Source: Chryseomicrobium excrementi
GTDB taxonomy: Bacteria; Bacillota; Bacilli; Bacillales_A; Planococcaceae
Direction of reading: 5' to 3'
Assembly (NCBI RefSeq): GCF_002798305.1
Contig: NZ_PCGR01000001.1
Coordinates: 248,001 to 312,000, forward strand
Length of the DNA: 64,000 nt
Shown: positions 21,382 through 30,436 of the stretch, one piece after another
Position numbering within the stretch: the stretch's first letter is position 1
How the letters are laid out: each line of letters starts with the position of its first letter
Notes under the pieces: model-generated
Told to the model about the DNA's origin: nothing
Database searches by the model: none
What the model saw: the letters and a program-made list of their open reading frames with translations, nothing else
Made by a program: the position numbers and the translations under genes

Positions 21382-22758
21382 TTAAAATTCTAAGTGTTTT
21401 TCAATATATGCTTTGACGTCTGCAATCGGCATACGAGTCTGTTCCATAGAGTCACGGTGACGTACTGTCACTTGACCATCCTCTGCGGAGTCAAAGTCAT
21501 ATGTGATACAGAATGGTGTGCCAATTTCATCCTGACGACGGTAGCGTTTCCCGATGGACTGGGACTCATCGTAATCGACCATGAAGTGCTTGCTCAGTTC
21601 AGCGAATAACTCACCTGCAGGCTCTGAGAGCTTTTTAGACAATGGAAGAATCGCTGCTTTGAATGGAGCTAGCGCAGGATGGAAACGCATCACATTGCGA
21701 GTGTCGTCGCCTTCAAGCTGTTCTTCTTCGTAAGCATTGATCAAGAATGCAAGAGTCACGCGGTCAGCACCTAGTGAAGGTTCGATTACGTAAGGAACGT
21801 AACGTTCGTTCGTCAACGGATCGATATACGTGAAGTCTTCATTTGAATGCTCCATATGTTGTTTCAAATCGAAGTCCGTACGATCTGCGATACCCCAAAG
21901 CTCACCCCAACCGAATGGGAATTTGTATTCGATGTCGACTGTAGCGTTTGAGTAATGAGACAGTTCGTCTTGATCGTGTTCACGGAGACGAATCGTGTCT
22001 TCTTTCATCCCTAGATTCAGTAACCAGTCTTTGCAGAAATCGCGCCAGTAAGCGTACCATTCTAAATCTTCACCTGGTTTGCAGAAGAACTCAAGCTCCA
22101 TTTGTTCAAACTCACGTGTGCGGAATGTGAAGTTTCCTGGAGTGATTTCGTTACGGAAACTTTTCCCGATTTGTCCGATACCAAAAGGTACTTTTTTACG
22201 CATCGACCGCTGAACATTTTTAAAGTTCACGAAAATCCCTTGTGCCGTCTCAGGACGAAGGAAGATTTCGTTCGTCGAGCTTTCTGTAACACCTTGGAAC
22301 GTTTTGAACATCAAGTTGAACTGGCGAATGTCCGTGTAATCGAACTTGCCACAAGTCGGGCAGACGATGTGGTGCTCATCGATCAGCTTTTTCATGTCAT
22401 CGAAAGAAAGGCCATCAACGACCATTTCAATGCCTTTAGCGTCTAGGGCATCTTCAATGATTTTGTCTGCACGGTGGCGAGATTTACACGCTTTACAATC
22501 AATCATCGGATCATTGAAGTTTCCAATATGACCAGATGCCACCCACGTTTTCGGGTTCATCAAAATTGCCGCATCAATCCCGACATTCGTTGGGGATTCC
22601 TGAATAAATTTTTTCCACCATGCTTTTTTAATATTGTTTTTCAATTCGATTCCAAGTGGACCGTAATCCCAAGTGTTCGCTAATCCACCATAGATTTCAG
22701 AACCAGGAAATACGAAACCACGCTGCTTGGCAATACTTACGATTGTTTCCATGTTCAT
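21382..22758 (-). CDS. glyQS: Glycine--tRNA ligase (single-chain, dimeric type)
   Basis: Class II synthetase charging tRNA-Gly; the eukaryote/archaea-like homodimeric form rather than the alpha2beta2 GlyQ/GlyS pair of B. subtilis. Core motifs include [12 protein letters not shown] near the N-terminus, [17 protein letters not shown], the class II motif 3 segment PSLGADR, and a C-terminal anticodon-binding domain. The start at 22758 ([11 protein letters not shown]) has AGGAGG eight bases upstream, giving 458 residues; longer frames would run into the T-box terminator. Controlled by the upstream T-box. Confidence 0.96.
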   Translation of the reverse strand: MNMETIVSIAKQRGFVFPGSEIYGGLANTWDYGPLGIELKNNIKKAWWKKFIQESPTNVGIDAAILMNPKTWVASGHIGNFNDPMIDCKACKSRHRADKIIEDALDAKGIEMVVDGLSFDDMKKLIDEHHIVCPTCGKFDYTDIRQFNLMFKTFQGVTESSTNEIFLRPETAQGIFVNFKNVQRSMRKKVPFGIGQIGKSFRNEITPGNFTFRTREFEQMELEFFCKPGEDLEWYAYWRDFCKDWLLNLGMKEDTIRLREHDQDELSHYSNATVDIEYKFPFGWGELWGIADRTDFDLKQHMEHSNEDFTYIDPLTNERYVPYVIEPSLGADRVTLAFLINAYEEEQLEGDDTRNVMRFHPALAPFKAAILPLSKKLSEPAGELFAELSKHFMVDYDESQSIGKRYRRQDEIGTPFCITYDFDSAEDGQVTVRHRDSMEQTRMPIADVKAYIEKHLEF

Positions 22759-22789
22759 AGATTGTTCCTCCTTTTTGATGTTCACGAAC

Positions 22790-22989
22790 AAAAAAAGACT
22801 CGCCCACGGGCAGTAGTGCCCGAGGACGAGTCTCAAGACCCGCGGTTCCACCTCGATTGACTGGAATCCTCCAGTCCTCTTTGTTCGTGTGAGACTCCCG
22901 GGTGCCGTTTCGTACAAGTGCAGGCTTTCACCATCTCCTGCTCGCTCTATGCGTACTACTTATTGTCCGTTCATTGCCTCTATTTGAAT
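22790..22989 (-). promoter_or_regulatory. Glycine T-box riboswitch leader of glyQS
   Basis: Read on the minus strand, the leader has a Stem I with GGTGAAAGCC-type conserved bases and a glycine specifier GGC (in CGGCACC, near 22904). The T-box core GGTGGAACCGCG (22839-22854) pairs with uncharged tRNA acceptor ends. A terminator stem (AGACTCG... / ...CGAGTCT plus T-run, 22790-22833) follows. Uncharged tRNA-Gly should favour the antiterminator and raise glyQS expression. Confidence 0.94.
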
Positions 22990-22995
22990 AAAAAT

Positions 22996-23024
22996 AGTAT
23001 AGCATGAGCAGGAATACTTAGCAA
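22996..23024 (-). promoter_or_regulatory. Sigma-A promoter of the glyQS T-box transcript
   Basis: Minus strand TTGCTA, 17 bp, TATACT, with an extended TGC before the -10. Its -35 overlaps the -35 proposed for the divergent ccpN gene. Confidence 0.8.
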
Positions 23025-23047
23025 TCGGCCCTTAGGTGCGCTATAAT
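23018..23047 (+). promoter_or_regulatory. Probable promoter of ccpN
   Basis: TTAGCA, 18 bp, TATAAT, 30 bp before the GTG start. The perfect -10 is convincing, the -35 weaker. Confidence 0.6.
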
Positions 23048-23076
23048 TAGACTGAATTTTGTAGAACTTTGAGGCG

Positions 23077-23715
23077 GTGGAACCAATCGAACTCAATAAA
23101 CGGCAAGTAGAAATATTAGATATAGTAAAAGAGAACGGACCGATCACCGGAGAACAAATCGCGGACCGACTGCATTTAACTAGGTCCACTTTGCGACCGG
23201 ACCTTGCCATTCTAACAATGGCAGGATATCTGGATGCACGTCCTCGTGTCGGCTATTTTTATTCTGGCAAAAAGACGGGCCAAGCCATTTCGGATACGAT
23301 GACCAAATGGAAAGTCAAAGATTTTCAATCGGTGCCAGTCGTCATTCAAGAACATATCTCGGTGTATGATGCGATTTGTCAGTTGTTTCTTGAAGATGTC
23401 GGCTCGATGTTTGTCGTAAACAAGACAGGGATTTTGACTGGCGTCGTCTCGAGAAAAGATTTACTTCGCATTTCTATCGGCAATCAAGATTTGAATAAGA
23501 TGCCGGTTCACATGATGATGACTCGTATGCCAAACATCACAGTTTGCCATAAAGACGATTCATTGCTAAGTGCTGCTCAGTTATTGATGGACCGTCAAAT
23601 TGACTCGTTGCCTGTAGTCAAACGCACAGATGATGGACTAGAAGTCGTTGGCCGTGTAACAAAGACGACAATCACGCGTGCTTTTCTAGCGCTAGCAGAT
23701 GAGCATGATATTTAA
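23077..23715 (+). CDS. ccpN: Gluconeogenesis repressor CcpN
   Basis: Transcription repressor of gluconeogenic genes (gapB, pckA) during growth on glucose in B. subtilis. An N-terminal HTH (about residues 1-65, with [13 protein letters not shown] and [11 protein letters not shown]) is followed by two CBS domains (about 80-210) for ligand sensing. The GTG at 23077 gives [10 protein letters not shown], matching the family start, although only GAGG close to the start serves as ribosome site. Length 212. yqfL follows, the same pair as in B. subtilis. Confidence 0.94.
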   Translation: MEPIELNKRQVEILDIVKENGPITGEQIADRLHLTRSTLRPDLAILTMAGYLDARPRVGYFYSGKKTGQAISDTMTKWKVKDFQSVPVVIQEHISVYDAICQLFLEDVGSMFVVNKTGILTGVVSRKDLLRISIGNQDLNKMPVHMMMTRMPNITVCHKDDSLLSAAQLLMDRQIDSLPVVKRTDDGLEVVGRVTKTTITRAFLALADEHDI

Positions 23716-23728
23716 GGAGAGTGACCTA

Positions 23729-24538
23729 GTGCATATTTTTATTATTTCGGACTCTATTGGAGAGACGGGAGAGTTGGTCGCAAAGGCCGCTCTTAGTCAA
23801 TTTGAAGATGTGTATCACAAAGCACGGATCAAACGATTCACGCACATCGATTCATTAGATCATATTCAAGAAATCGTGGATCTTGCAAAATCGCATCAAG
23901 CCATCATCATTTATACATTGGTGCGAGACGACATGAAACAGCAAGTAGCGAACCTTTCTGAGAAGGCGGGAGTAGAGGCCATCGATTTAATGGGACCTGT
24001 CATTGAAAAATTCGAAAAAGTGATTGGAATCCATGCCATGCAAGAGCCGGGCCTTGTGCGACGTCTTGATGAAGATTACTTTGCTAAAATTGAAGCAGTG
24101 GAATTTGCAGTGAAATACGACGATGGAAGGGACCCTCGAGGATTGTTACAAGCGGATATCGTATTAGTAGGAGTTTCACGTACTTCTAAAACACCTCTGT
24201 CACAATACTTGGCGAACAAGCGCTGGAAAGTTGCAAACGTACCCCTCGTTCCGGAGGTGGACCCACCAGAAGAGCTGTTTCACATTGATCCAGCCAAATG
24301 TTTCGGGCTCGTCATCAATCCGGAGAAATTGAACTCTATCCGGCGCGAGCGTCTCAAGGCGATTGGCTTGAGTGATGAAGCAAACTACGCTAAAATAGAG
24401 AGAATTCAAGAAGAATTGAAACACTTCCATTCGGTTGTTGACCGCATTGGCTGTGAAGTCATTGACGTTACAAACCGTGCTGTTGAAGAAACGGCCAATA
24501 TCATCATTTCTAAACGACAAGAATCTACAAAGCACTAA
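23729..24538 (+). CDS. yqfL: PPDK regulatory protein family (YqfL)
   Basis: DUF299-family bifunctional kinase/pyrophosphorylase that in other bacteria controls pyruvate phosphate dikinase; in B. subtilis YqfL modulates CcpN activity. The P-loop-like motif [11 protein letters not shown] is near residue 148, preceded by [10 protein letters not shown]. The GTG at 23729 has AAGGAG (23714-23719) nine bases upstream and gives 269 residues, as in B. subtilis; an in-frame ATG upstream would overlap the end of ccpN. Confidence 0.92.
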   Translation: MHIFIISDSIGETGELVAKAALSQFEDVYHKARIKRFTHIDSLDHIQEIVDLAKSHQAIIIYTLVRDDMKQQVANLSEKAGVEAIDLMGPVIEKFEKVIGIHAMQEPGLVRRLDEDYFAKIEAVEFAVKYDDGRDPRGLLQADIVLVGVSRTSKTPLSQYLANKRWKVANVPLVPEVDPPEELFHIDPAKCFGLVINPEKLNSIRRERLKAIGLSDEANYAKIERIQEELKHFHSVVDRIGCEVIDVTNRAVEETANIIISKRQESTKH

Positions 24539-24553
24539 TAAGATGTTCTCTAG

Positions 24554-24583
24554 AAATCCGGGCAGCGAAGGCGCCCGGATTTT
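24554..24583 (+). terminator. Terminator after ccpN-yqfL
   Basis: Ten-base-pair stem AAATCCGGGC / GCCCGGATTT with a nine-base loop and a short TTTT. Confidence 0.7.
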
Positions 24584-24701
24584 GTCGCGATTCTTTTGCT
24601 ATTTTTTCACGAGATGTCATAGCGATTCTATAGGATTTAGTTTATAATTATGGTTTGTGATTAGTAGTTTTTTATTTTTTTCAGAAGAAGTGTCGATTTA
24701 T

Positions 24702-24731
24702 GCAGGATAATCGACGCGTGATGTAGAATCA
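24702..24731 (+). promoter_or_regulatory. Sigma-H-type promoter of dnaG-sigA
   Basis: GCAGGATAA, 12 bp, GTAGAATCA fits the sigma-H consensus RnAGGAwww-N11-12-RnnGAATww with one mismatch. Transcription would start about 20 nt before the dnaG ATG. B. subtilis dnaG-sigA also has a sigma-H promoter. A TATAAT at 24643-24648 without a good -35 may be an additional sigma-A site. Confidence 0.7.
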
Positions 24732-24759
24732 GTTAAGTATGCAAAGAGTAGGTGAGCTA

Positions 24760-26580
24760 ATGGCGAAGCATGTAGATGATGAAGTGATTGAACAAGTTCG
24801 CTCTTCCGTTGACATTGTAGACGTCGTTGGGGACTACGTACAGCTCACAAAACGAGGACGAAACTATTTCGGTCTCTGTCCATTTCATGGGGAACAAACA
24901 CCGTCCTTCTCTGTCGCACAAGAAAAACAAATCTTTCATTGCTTTGGCTGTGGTGCTGGCGGAAATGTCATCACATTTTTAATGGATATAGAAGGGTTTA
25001 CTTTTCAACAGACCATCAATCGACTTGCAGAACGAACAGGTATGGATCTGCAGCTAGATGAAGGAACTGCCACAAAAGAAAATGCTAAAAATCCTCTTCA
25101 TGACAAATGGAAAGCCGCCCATACCTTTGCAGCCTCGTACTATCACCATCTCCTGTTACACACAGTAGAAGGGGAGCAAGCTCTCGCTTACTTGAAAAAT
25201 CGAGGTATTGATGAAGATACTATAAAAAAATTCCAACTGGGATACAGCATGCCGGGATGGGACAATCTAACAGCATTACTCGAGCAACGAGGGTATGAGC
25301 CAGCTGAAATGGAAGCATGCGGACTTCTCGTGAAGCAAGAAGACAAAGAACGTTACTTTGACCGCTTCCGAAACCGCATCATGTTTCCAATCTTTGATGA
25401 TAAAGGACAGGCCATCGCGTTCTCAGGTCGCATTCTAGATTCAACTGCAGATGAGGCCAAATATTTGAACAGCCCTGAGAGCGAGTTGTTTCAAAAAAAC
25501 GATGTCCTTTATAACATGCATCTAGCGCGCATGGCAATCCGAATGAAGAAACAAGTAATCATCTCGGAAGGATTTTTAGACGTCATCGCGTTCTCAAGAG
25601 CAGGTGTGGAGAATGTCGTAGGTACTATGGGGACAGCCCTTACCCAAAATCATATTACACGTCTGAAACGCCTGACGAGTGACATCGTTTTTTGTTTCGA
25701 TGGAGACAAAGCAGGTCTAGAGGCAACGAAAAAAGCATTTCAAGCGACCGATGGAAAAGCATTGAAACGGACCGCACTTCTCCTTCCAAACAATTCGGAT
25801 CCAGATGAGTTCAGTAAAGAAAACGGATTAGAGGCATTAGCAAAGCTGTCCGCTGAAAAAGGCTTAACAGAAATGGCGTTCTCTATGGTCTACTACCGCA
25901 AGGGGCTGAACCTTCAGAACGATTCCGACGTCTTACAGTATACAGACACCATCATTTCTGAAATTGCAAAATCAGCTTCGCCTATTGAACAGTCCTATTA
26001 CGTAAAACAATTGGCCGAAGAAGTGGGGATTTCTCAAGATGTTATCGAGCAGCAACTACGAAAGCATCTTGCGAAACGTGCGAAGACGGAGCAGACGGAG
26101 CGCCCTCTTGTTGAACGGCAACCTGTGGTGAAAAATTCAACTCAGAAATTAGATGCTACAAGTCGTGCCGAATATTTACTACTTGCTCACTTGTTGGATG
26201 ACCCGACGGTTTTTCGCTCAAAAGGAATTCAAGAAGATATGGAACTGTTTGTCCACGATGAGTTGGTAGAGGCATTTCTGCATTTGTTAGCATTTTATGA
26301 AAGGTATCCTACAGGTGATTTTCAAAGACTACTTGAAGTGACGGAAAATCCCTCATTAAAAAAGGTCTATATGTTTGCCACAATGATGGATAAAGACCCA
26401 GAAAGCAGCACTAAAGAAATTGAAGATAGCATGCGTCAACTACGCAAATATCGGGTAGAGAAACGTATTGAAGCATTAATGCACGAATCTAAAGTAGCTG
26501 AAAAATTGTCAGATTATACGAAAGCACTTGAACTGGCCAAACAGGCCATTGAACTCAAGCGCACACTTCACACAATCTGA
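24760..26580 (+). CDS. dnaG: DNA primase DnaG
   Basis: Synthesises RNA primers at the replication fork. The N-terminal zinc-binding domain has C40, H43, C61 and C64, the TOPRIM catalytic core includes ISEGFLDVIA and the DGDKAG acidic motif, and a C-terminal helicase-binding domain follows. The ATG at 24760 (MAKHVDDEVIEQV, AGGTGA upstream) is preferred because an earlier ATG would sit at the sigma-H transcription start. Length 606. The yqxD gene found upstream in B. subtilis is missing here. Confidence 0.96.
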   Translation: MAKHVDDEVIEQVRSSVDIVDVVGDYVQLTKRGRNYFGLCPFHGEQTPSFSVAQEKQIFHCFGCGAGGNVITFLMDIEGFTFQQTINRLAERTGMDLQLDEGTATKENAKNPLHDKWKAAHTFAASYYHHLLLHTVEGEQALAYLKNRGIDEDTIKKFQLGYSMPGWDNLTALLEQRGYEPAEMEACGLLVKQEDKERYFDRFRNRIMFPIFDDKGQAIAFSGRILDSTADEAKYLNSPESELFQKNDVLYNMHLARMAIRMKKQVIISEGFLDVIAFSRAGVENVVGTMGTALTQNHITRLKRLTSDIVFCFDGDKAGLEATKKAFQATDGKALKRTALLLPNNSDPDEFSKENGLEALAKLSAEKGLTEMAFSMVYYRKGLNLQNDSDVLQYTDTIISEIAKSASPIEQSYYVKQLAEEVGISQDVIEQQLRKHLAKRAKTEQTERPLVERQPVVKNSTQKLDATSRAEYLLLAHLLDDPTVFRSKGIQEDMELFVHDELVEAFLHLLAFYERYPTGDFQRLLEVTENPSLKKVYMFATMMDKDPESSTKEIEDSMRQLRKYRVEKRIEALMHESKVAEKLSDYTKALELAKQAIELKRTLHTI

Positions 26581-26611
26581 TTTCATTTAGGCACGTAAAG
26601 GAGGAATTCTT

Positions 26612-27736
26612 ATGGCAGAAAAATCAGATCAGGTGAAAGAAGATTTGGAGTTGTCATTAGATGAAGCAAAAAAGCAATTAATCGAGTTAGGTAAGAAAAA
26701 TGGTGAACTGACATATGGAGACATCGCTGAAAAATTAGCGACGTTTGAACTGGAGTCAGATCAAATCGAAGAATTCATCGACCAATTAGAAGGCAAAGGC
26801 ATTGAGCTTGGCCGAAAAGATGGAGATGAAGAAGAACTCGATCAGTTGATGAACAAAAAAACAACGGAAACCTTTGATCTTAATGATCTGAGCGTTCCTC
26901 CTGGTGTGAAAATCAATGATCCAGTCCGCATGTATCTTAAAGAAATCGGTCGTGTGGAACTGTTAAGTGCGAAACAAGAGATTGAGCTCGCAGAGCGCAT
27001 TGAACAAGGTGATGAGGAAGCGCGCAAACGTCTAGCTGAAGCAAACTTACGACTTGTTGTCAGTATTGCAAAGCGTTATGTCGGACGCGGTATGCTATTC
27101 CTTGACTTGATTCAAGAAGGAAATATGGGTCTCATCAAAGCGGTTGAAAAATTCGATCACCGCAAAGGATTCAAATTCAGTACGTATGCAACTTGGTGGA
27201 TTCGTCAAGCGATCACACGAGCGATAGCTGACCAAGCGCGTACTATTCGTATTCCGGTGCACATGGTGGAGACGATCAACAAGTTGATTCGTGTTCAGCG
27301 TCAATTGTTACAAGATCTAGGCCGTGAGCCTTCTCCAGAAGAAATTGGAGAAGAAATGGACCTTCCAGCAGAAAAAGTGCGTGAAATTCTAAAGATTGCA
27401 CAAGAACCTGTATCACTTGAAACTCCGATTGGGGAAGAAGATGATTCGCATCTCGGAGACTTCATTGAAGATGCAGATGCCCAGTCTCCATCAGACCACG
27501 CAGCCTACGAGCTTCTTAAAGAACAACTAGAAGACGTTTTAGATACTTTAACGGATCGTGAAGAAAACGTGTTGCGTCTGCGTTTCGGTCTAGACGATGG
27601 TCGCACACGTACACTTGAAGAAGTAGGGAAAGTGTTCGGTGTAACTCGTGAGCGTATTCGACAAATTGAAGCAAAAGCACTTCGCAAATTGCGTCATCCG
27701 TCTCGTAGCAAACGATTAAAAGATTTCTTAGATTGA
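26612..27736 (+). CDS. sigA: Primary sigma factor SigA (RpoD)
   Basis: Housekeeping sigma-70 factor. Acidic region 1.1 (about residues 1-80), region 1.2, regions 2.1-2.4 with the [10 protein letters not shown] helix that melts the -10, region 3, and region 4 with [20 protein letters not shown] recognising the -35. Length 374. AAGGAGGAA precedes the ATG. Same macromolecular-synthesis order (dnaG-sigA) as in other Bacillales. Confidence 0.98.
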   Translation: MAEKSDQVKEDLELSLDEAKKQLIELGKKNGELTYGDIAEKLATFELESDQIEEFIDQLEGKGIELGRKDGDEEELDQLMNKKTTETFDLNDLSVPPGVKINDPVRMYLKEIGRVELLSAKQEIELAERIEQGDEEARKRLAEANLRLVVSIAKRYVGRGMLFLDLIQEGNMGLIKAVEKFDHRKGFKFSTYATWWIRQAITRAIADQARTIRIPVHMVETINKLIRVQRQLLQDLGREPSPEEIGEEMDLPAEKVREILKIAQEPVSLETPIGEEDDSHLGDFIEDADAQSPSDHAAYELLKEQLEDVLDTLTDREENVLRLRFGLDDGRTRTLEEVGKVFGVTRERIRQIEAKALRKLRHPSRSKRLKDFLD

Positions 27737-27741
27737 TCTTC

Positions 27742-27773
27742 AGCCACTTCTCTTTATGAGGAGTGGTTTTTTT
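27742..27773 (+). terminator. Terminator after sigA
   Basis: Nine-base-pair stem CCACTTCTC / GAGGAGTGG (one G-U), five-base loop, seven Ts. Confidence 0.85.
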
Positions 27774-27938
27774 GATTTCTAGAGCGAACGCCTTTCACAT
27801 TTATGAGTAATCGAGTTACGAACGCCAGAAATCCCCGCGAAAACCGGTCGCATCCATAGAGGCAAAGAGCGCCTCTACGGACACGCCCAGTTTTCACACG
27901 ATTTCTAGAGCGGCGTTCTTCACATCTAGGAGTACGTG
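27774..27938. repeat. Imperfect palindromic element with flanking direct repeat
   Basis: Two copies of GATTTCTAGAGCG (27774 and 27900), each followed by a related TTCACATnTAnGAGTA segment. Between them a roughly 99-bp inverted repeat (27820-27918): GAACGCC-AGAAATC pairs with GATTTCT-(5)-GGCGTTC, GCGAAAAC with GTTTTCAC, and TAGAGGC with GCCTCTA around a seven-base tip. No start codon or protein similarity was seen. It fills most of the 297-bp gap between sigA and the acyl-CoA dehydrogenase gene. Confidence 0.75.
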
Positions 27939-27983
27939 TTTAAATTCACATTCATTTTTATGCCATTTTATCAAAGAGTTCTG

Positions 27984-27989
27984 TATAAT
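27984..27989 (+). promoter_or_regulatory. Probable -10 of the acyl-CoA dehydrogenase promoter
   Basis: Perfect TATAAT 44 bp before the gene and 5 bp before the cre site. No good -35 at 17 bp. Confidence 0.55.
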
Positions 27990-27994
27990 CAAAC

Positions 27995-28009
27995 ATGTAA
28001 GCGTTTACT
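27995..28009 (+). promoter_or_regulatory. cre site (CcpA operator)
   Basis: ATGTAAGCGTTTACT matches the cre consensus WTGNAARCGNWWWCA at all but the last position. Located at the expected transcription start, a position where CcpA blocks initiation, so fatty-acid oxidation would be repressed on good sugars. Confidence 0.82.
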
Positions 28010-28033
28010 AAGGGTATAAAAGGGGATGTAGAA

Positions 28034-29173
28034 ATGAATTTTGATTTAACTCAAGAACATCAGATGTTAAAAAATATGATGCGGGATTTTGCTAATGAAA
28101 AGGTCGCTCCAGGGGCAATCGAGCGCGATAAGACGAAACAATTTCCGACAGAAATTTTCAAAGAGTTAAGTGATATGGGAATGATGGGTCTTCCATTTGA
28201 TGAGGATTACGGTGGTGCTGGTGCGGATACTATAAGCTTTGCAATTGTAACTGAAGAACTGAGTCGTGCATGTGCTTCCACTGGGATCACGTATTCTGCA
28301 CATATTTCACTAGGTGGTGCGCCACTTCACTTATTTGGAACAGAAGAGCAAAAGAAAAAGTATTTAACACCAATTTGTACAGGCGAGTCATTCGGTGCAT
28401 TTGGATTAACAGAACCAAATGCTGGCTCTGATGCTGGTGGTACACAAACTACAGCAAAATTAGAAGGCGATGAGTGGGTCATCAATGGAAGCAAAGTGTA
28501 TATCACGAATGCTAGCCATGCAAAGCATCTTGCCATCACTGCAATCACGGGTACAGATAATGGAAAGAAAGAAATCTCTGCTATCATTGTTCCAACAGAT
28601 GCAGAAGGTTTCACAATTATCGACAATTATGAAAAAATGGGTCTGAATGCTTCCAATACAACAGAGCTAGTTTTTGAAAACGTTCGTGTTCCAAAAGAGA
28701 ACTTGCTTGGTGTTCAAGGAAACGGATTCAAACAATTCTTAACCACACTTGACGGGGGGCGAATCGGAATTGGGGCGATGGCAGTTGGAATCGCGCAAGC
28801 AGCATTCGATAAAGCCTTACGCTATTCCAAAGAGCGAAAGCAATTTGGAAAATCCTTATCTGAATTCCAAATCACTCAGTTCAAACTTGCGGACATGGCA
28901 TTAAAGATTGAATTGGCTCGAACTATGGTCTACAAGGCTGCTTGGCTAAAAGATCAGGGTCGTGCATTTGGGAAAGAGGCAGCAATGTGTAAACTCTATG
29001 CTTCTGAAATTGCCATGGAAGTGGCAGATGAAGCCATTCAGATTCATGGAGGCTACGGCTATATGAAAGAATACGAAGTGGAACGCTTTATGCGAGATGC
29101 GAAACTTCTTGAGATTGGAGAAGGAACTTCAGAAGTGCAACGCATGGTGATTGCACGTCATGTAGGTTGCTGA
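28034..29173 (+). CDS. Acyl-CoA dehydrogenase
   Basis: FAD enzyme oxidising acyl-CoA to trans-2-enoyl-CoA. N-terminal helical domain, central beta domain with the flavin-contacting GAFGLTEPNAGSD, and a C-terminal helical domain with QIHGGYGYMKEY and the catalytic glutamate in GEGTSEVQ near residue 363. Length 379, similar to short-chain (butyryl-CoA) and branched-chain dehydrogenases; exact substrate cannot be told from sequence. GGGGATG precedes the ATG. It is inserted between sigA and cccA relative to B. subtilis and stands alone behind a cre-controlled promoter. Confidence 0.93.
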   Translation: MNFDLTQEHQMLKNMMRDFANEKVAPGAIERDKTKQFPTEIFKELSDMGMMGLPFDEDYGGAGADTISFAIVTEELSRACASTGITYSAHISLGGAPLHLFGTEEQKKKYLTPICTGESFGAFGLTEPNAGSDAGGTQTTAKLEGDEWVINGSKVYITNASHAKHLAITAITGTDNGKKEISAIIVPTDAEGFTIIDNYEKMGLNASNTTELVFENVRVPKENLLGVQGNGFKQFLTTLDGGRIGIGAMAVGIAQAAFDKALRYSKERKQFGKSLSEFQITQFKLADMALKIELARTMVYKAAWLKDQGRAFGKEAAMCKLYASEIAMEVADEAIQIHGGYGYMKEYEVERFMRDAKLLEIGEGTSEVQRMVIARHVGC

Positions 29174-29260
29174 TAGATTTGTCGATTTTGTCACAATGCA
29201 TCAAAACTTGCCTCATTTCTCTTTTCGTTTTTTCTTGAATGGAGTACAATAATGATGTTG

Positions 29261-29275
29261 ACTAATGTTATTAGT
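29261..29275 (+). other. Small palindrome before cccA
   Basis: Perfect inverted repeat ACTAAT-GTT-ATTAGT 30 bp before the cccA ATG, just after a TACAAT (29245-29250). Could be an operator; no family recognised. Confidence 0.35.
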
Positions 29276-29304
29276 GATAGTGTGACCAAGAGGGAGGGTT
29301 ATTG

Positions 29305-29682
29305 ATGACAAAGAATCCTATTATTCCGTACATTTTAATCATGCTTTTCGGGATCGGACTTATTTTCTTCCTTTCTGTTGAAGGCGTTAAGAATTCAGAA
29401 GAAATCGCTGCAACAGAAGAAAACGGTGAGGGTGGCGCTGAAGGCGGAGAAGAGGCATCTGCTGGTGAATTTGACCCAGAAGCACTTGCTCAGCAAAAGT
29501 GTATCAGCTGTCACGGAAGTAGCTACGAAGGACAAGGTGCATTCCCTTCATTAGTAGGAACTGAGCTTTCTGAAGAAGAAATTGCTGAAGTGCTTGCAAA
29601 TGGTAAAGGCGCAATGCCAGGTGGATTGGTCCCTGCAGAAAACATCGAAGCGATGGCTGCTTGGGTTAAATCTCTCGAATAG
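29305..29682 (+). CDS. cccA: Membrane-anchored cytochrome c (CccA type)
   Basis: Electron carrier of the respiratory chain, outside face of the membrane. An N-terminal transmembrane anchor (about residues 7-27), a Gly/Glu-rich flexible linker, then a small c-type heme domain with C66-I-S-C69-H70 and the axial methionine in GAMPGG near residue 103. Length 125. GGGAGGG is six bases before the ATG at 29305. Adjacent to sigA in B. subtilis; here separated by the acyl-CoA dehydrogenase gene. Confidence 0.94.
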   Translation: MTKNPIIPYILIMLFGIGLIFFLSVEGVKNSEEIAATEENGEGGAEGGEEASAGEFDPEALAQQKCISCHGSSYEGQGAFPSLVGTELSEEEIAEVLANGKGAMPGGLVPAENIEAMAAWVKSLE

Positions 29683-29690
29683 TACATGAA

Positions 29691-29721
29691 AAAGTCTCGC
29701 TCCTTGGAGTGAGGCTTTTTT
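29691..29721 (+). terminator. Terminator after cccA
   Basis: Twelve-pair stem AAGTCTCGCTCC / GGAGTGAGGCTT with G-U pairs, followed by six Ts. Confidence 0.8.
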
Positions 29722-29743
29722 CTCTAGAAATGAGGTAATTTGA

Positions 29744-30436
29744 ATGAATAGTGAACAGTTGTCACAACGCTTGAAGACAGTAGGTTCTTATGTATCGTCA
29801 GGAGCGAGGCTCGCCGATATTGGAAGTGATCATGCGTATCTCCCTTGCTATTTAGCTAAGAAACAACATATCGATTTCGCTATAGCAGGTGAGGTCGTAA
29901 AAGGACCTTTTCAATCAGCGGAACGCCAAGTTCGTTCGGAAGGTCTGACGGATGTTATTGAAGTACGTATGGGCGATGGTCTGGATGTAGTGCGAGCCGA
30001 GGACGGGATTACCGATATCACAATTGCCGGCATGGGGGGTCCCTTGATTGCTAAGATTCTCGAACGTGGAAAAATCAAGGCAGATCTTGCAACTCGTCTG
30101 ATTTTGCAACCAAATGTGCATGCACTGGCCATCCGAGAATGGGCAGTTACTAATGACTGGAAACTAGTTGCAGAGGAGATTCTTGAAGAAAACCAAAAGC
30201 TCTACGAAGTTCTCGTGCTTGAAAAAGGAGCTATGGAGCTGAACTCGGCAGACCTGTTACTTGGTCCAATTCTTAGACAGGCTCGCTCAGAAGTTTTTGT
30301 CAAGAAATGGGAGCGTGAATTGGCAGAATGGGAACGCATTCTTCAAAAACTTCCTGATGACGATAGACAAGAAGTGAAAGACAAACGATGGGAGCTTAAG
30401 ACGAAGATACAACTCGTGAAGGAGGCACTTTCATGA
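29744..30436 (+). CDS. trmK: tRNA (adenine22-N1)-methyltransferase TrmK
   Basis: SAM-dependent Rossmann methyltransferase that makes m1A22 in the D-loop/stem of tRNA. Motif I ADIGSDHAYLP is at about residues 25-35, followed by an acidic GEVVKGP strand end and IAGMGGPLI; a C-terminal coiled coil (about 180-230) is typical of the family. Length 230. Overlaps the start of the next gene (ATGA), the same pair as yqfN-yqfO in B. subtilis. Confidence 0.94.
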   Translation: MNSEQLSQRLKTVGSYVSSGARLADIGSDHAYLPCYLAKKQHIDFAIAGEVVKGPFQSAERQVRSEGLTDVIEVRMGDGLDVVRAEDGITDITIAGMGGPLIAKILERGKIKADLATRLILQPNVHALAIREWAVTNDWKLVAEEILEENQKLYEVLVLEKGAMELNSADLLLGPILRQARSEVFVKKWERELAEWERILQKLPDDDRQEVKDKRWELKTKIQLVKEALS

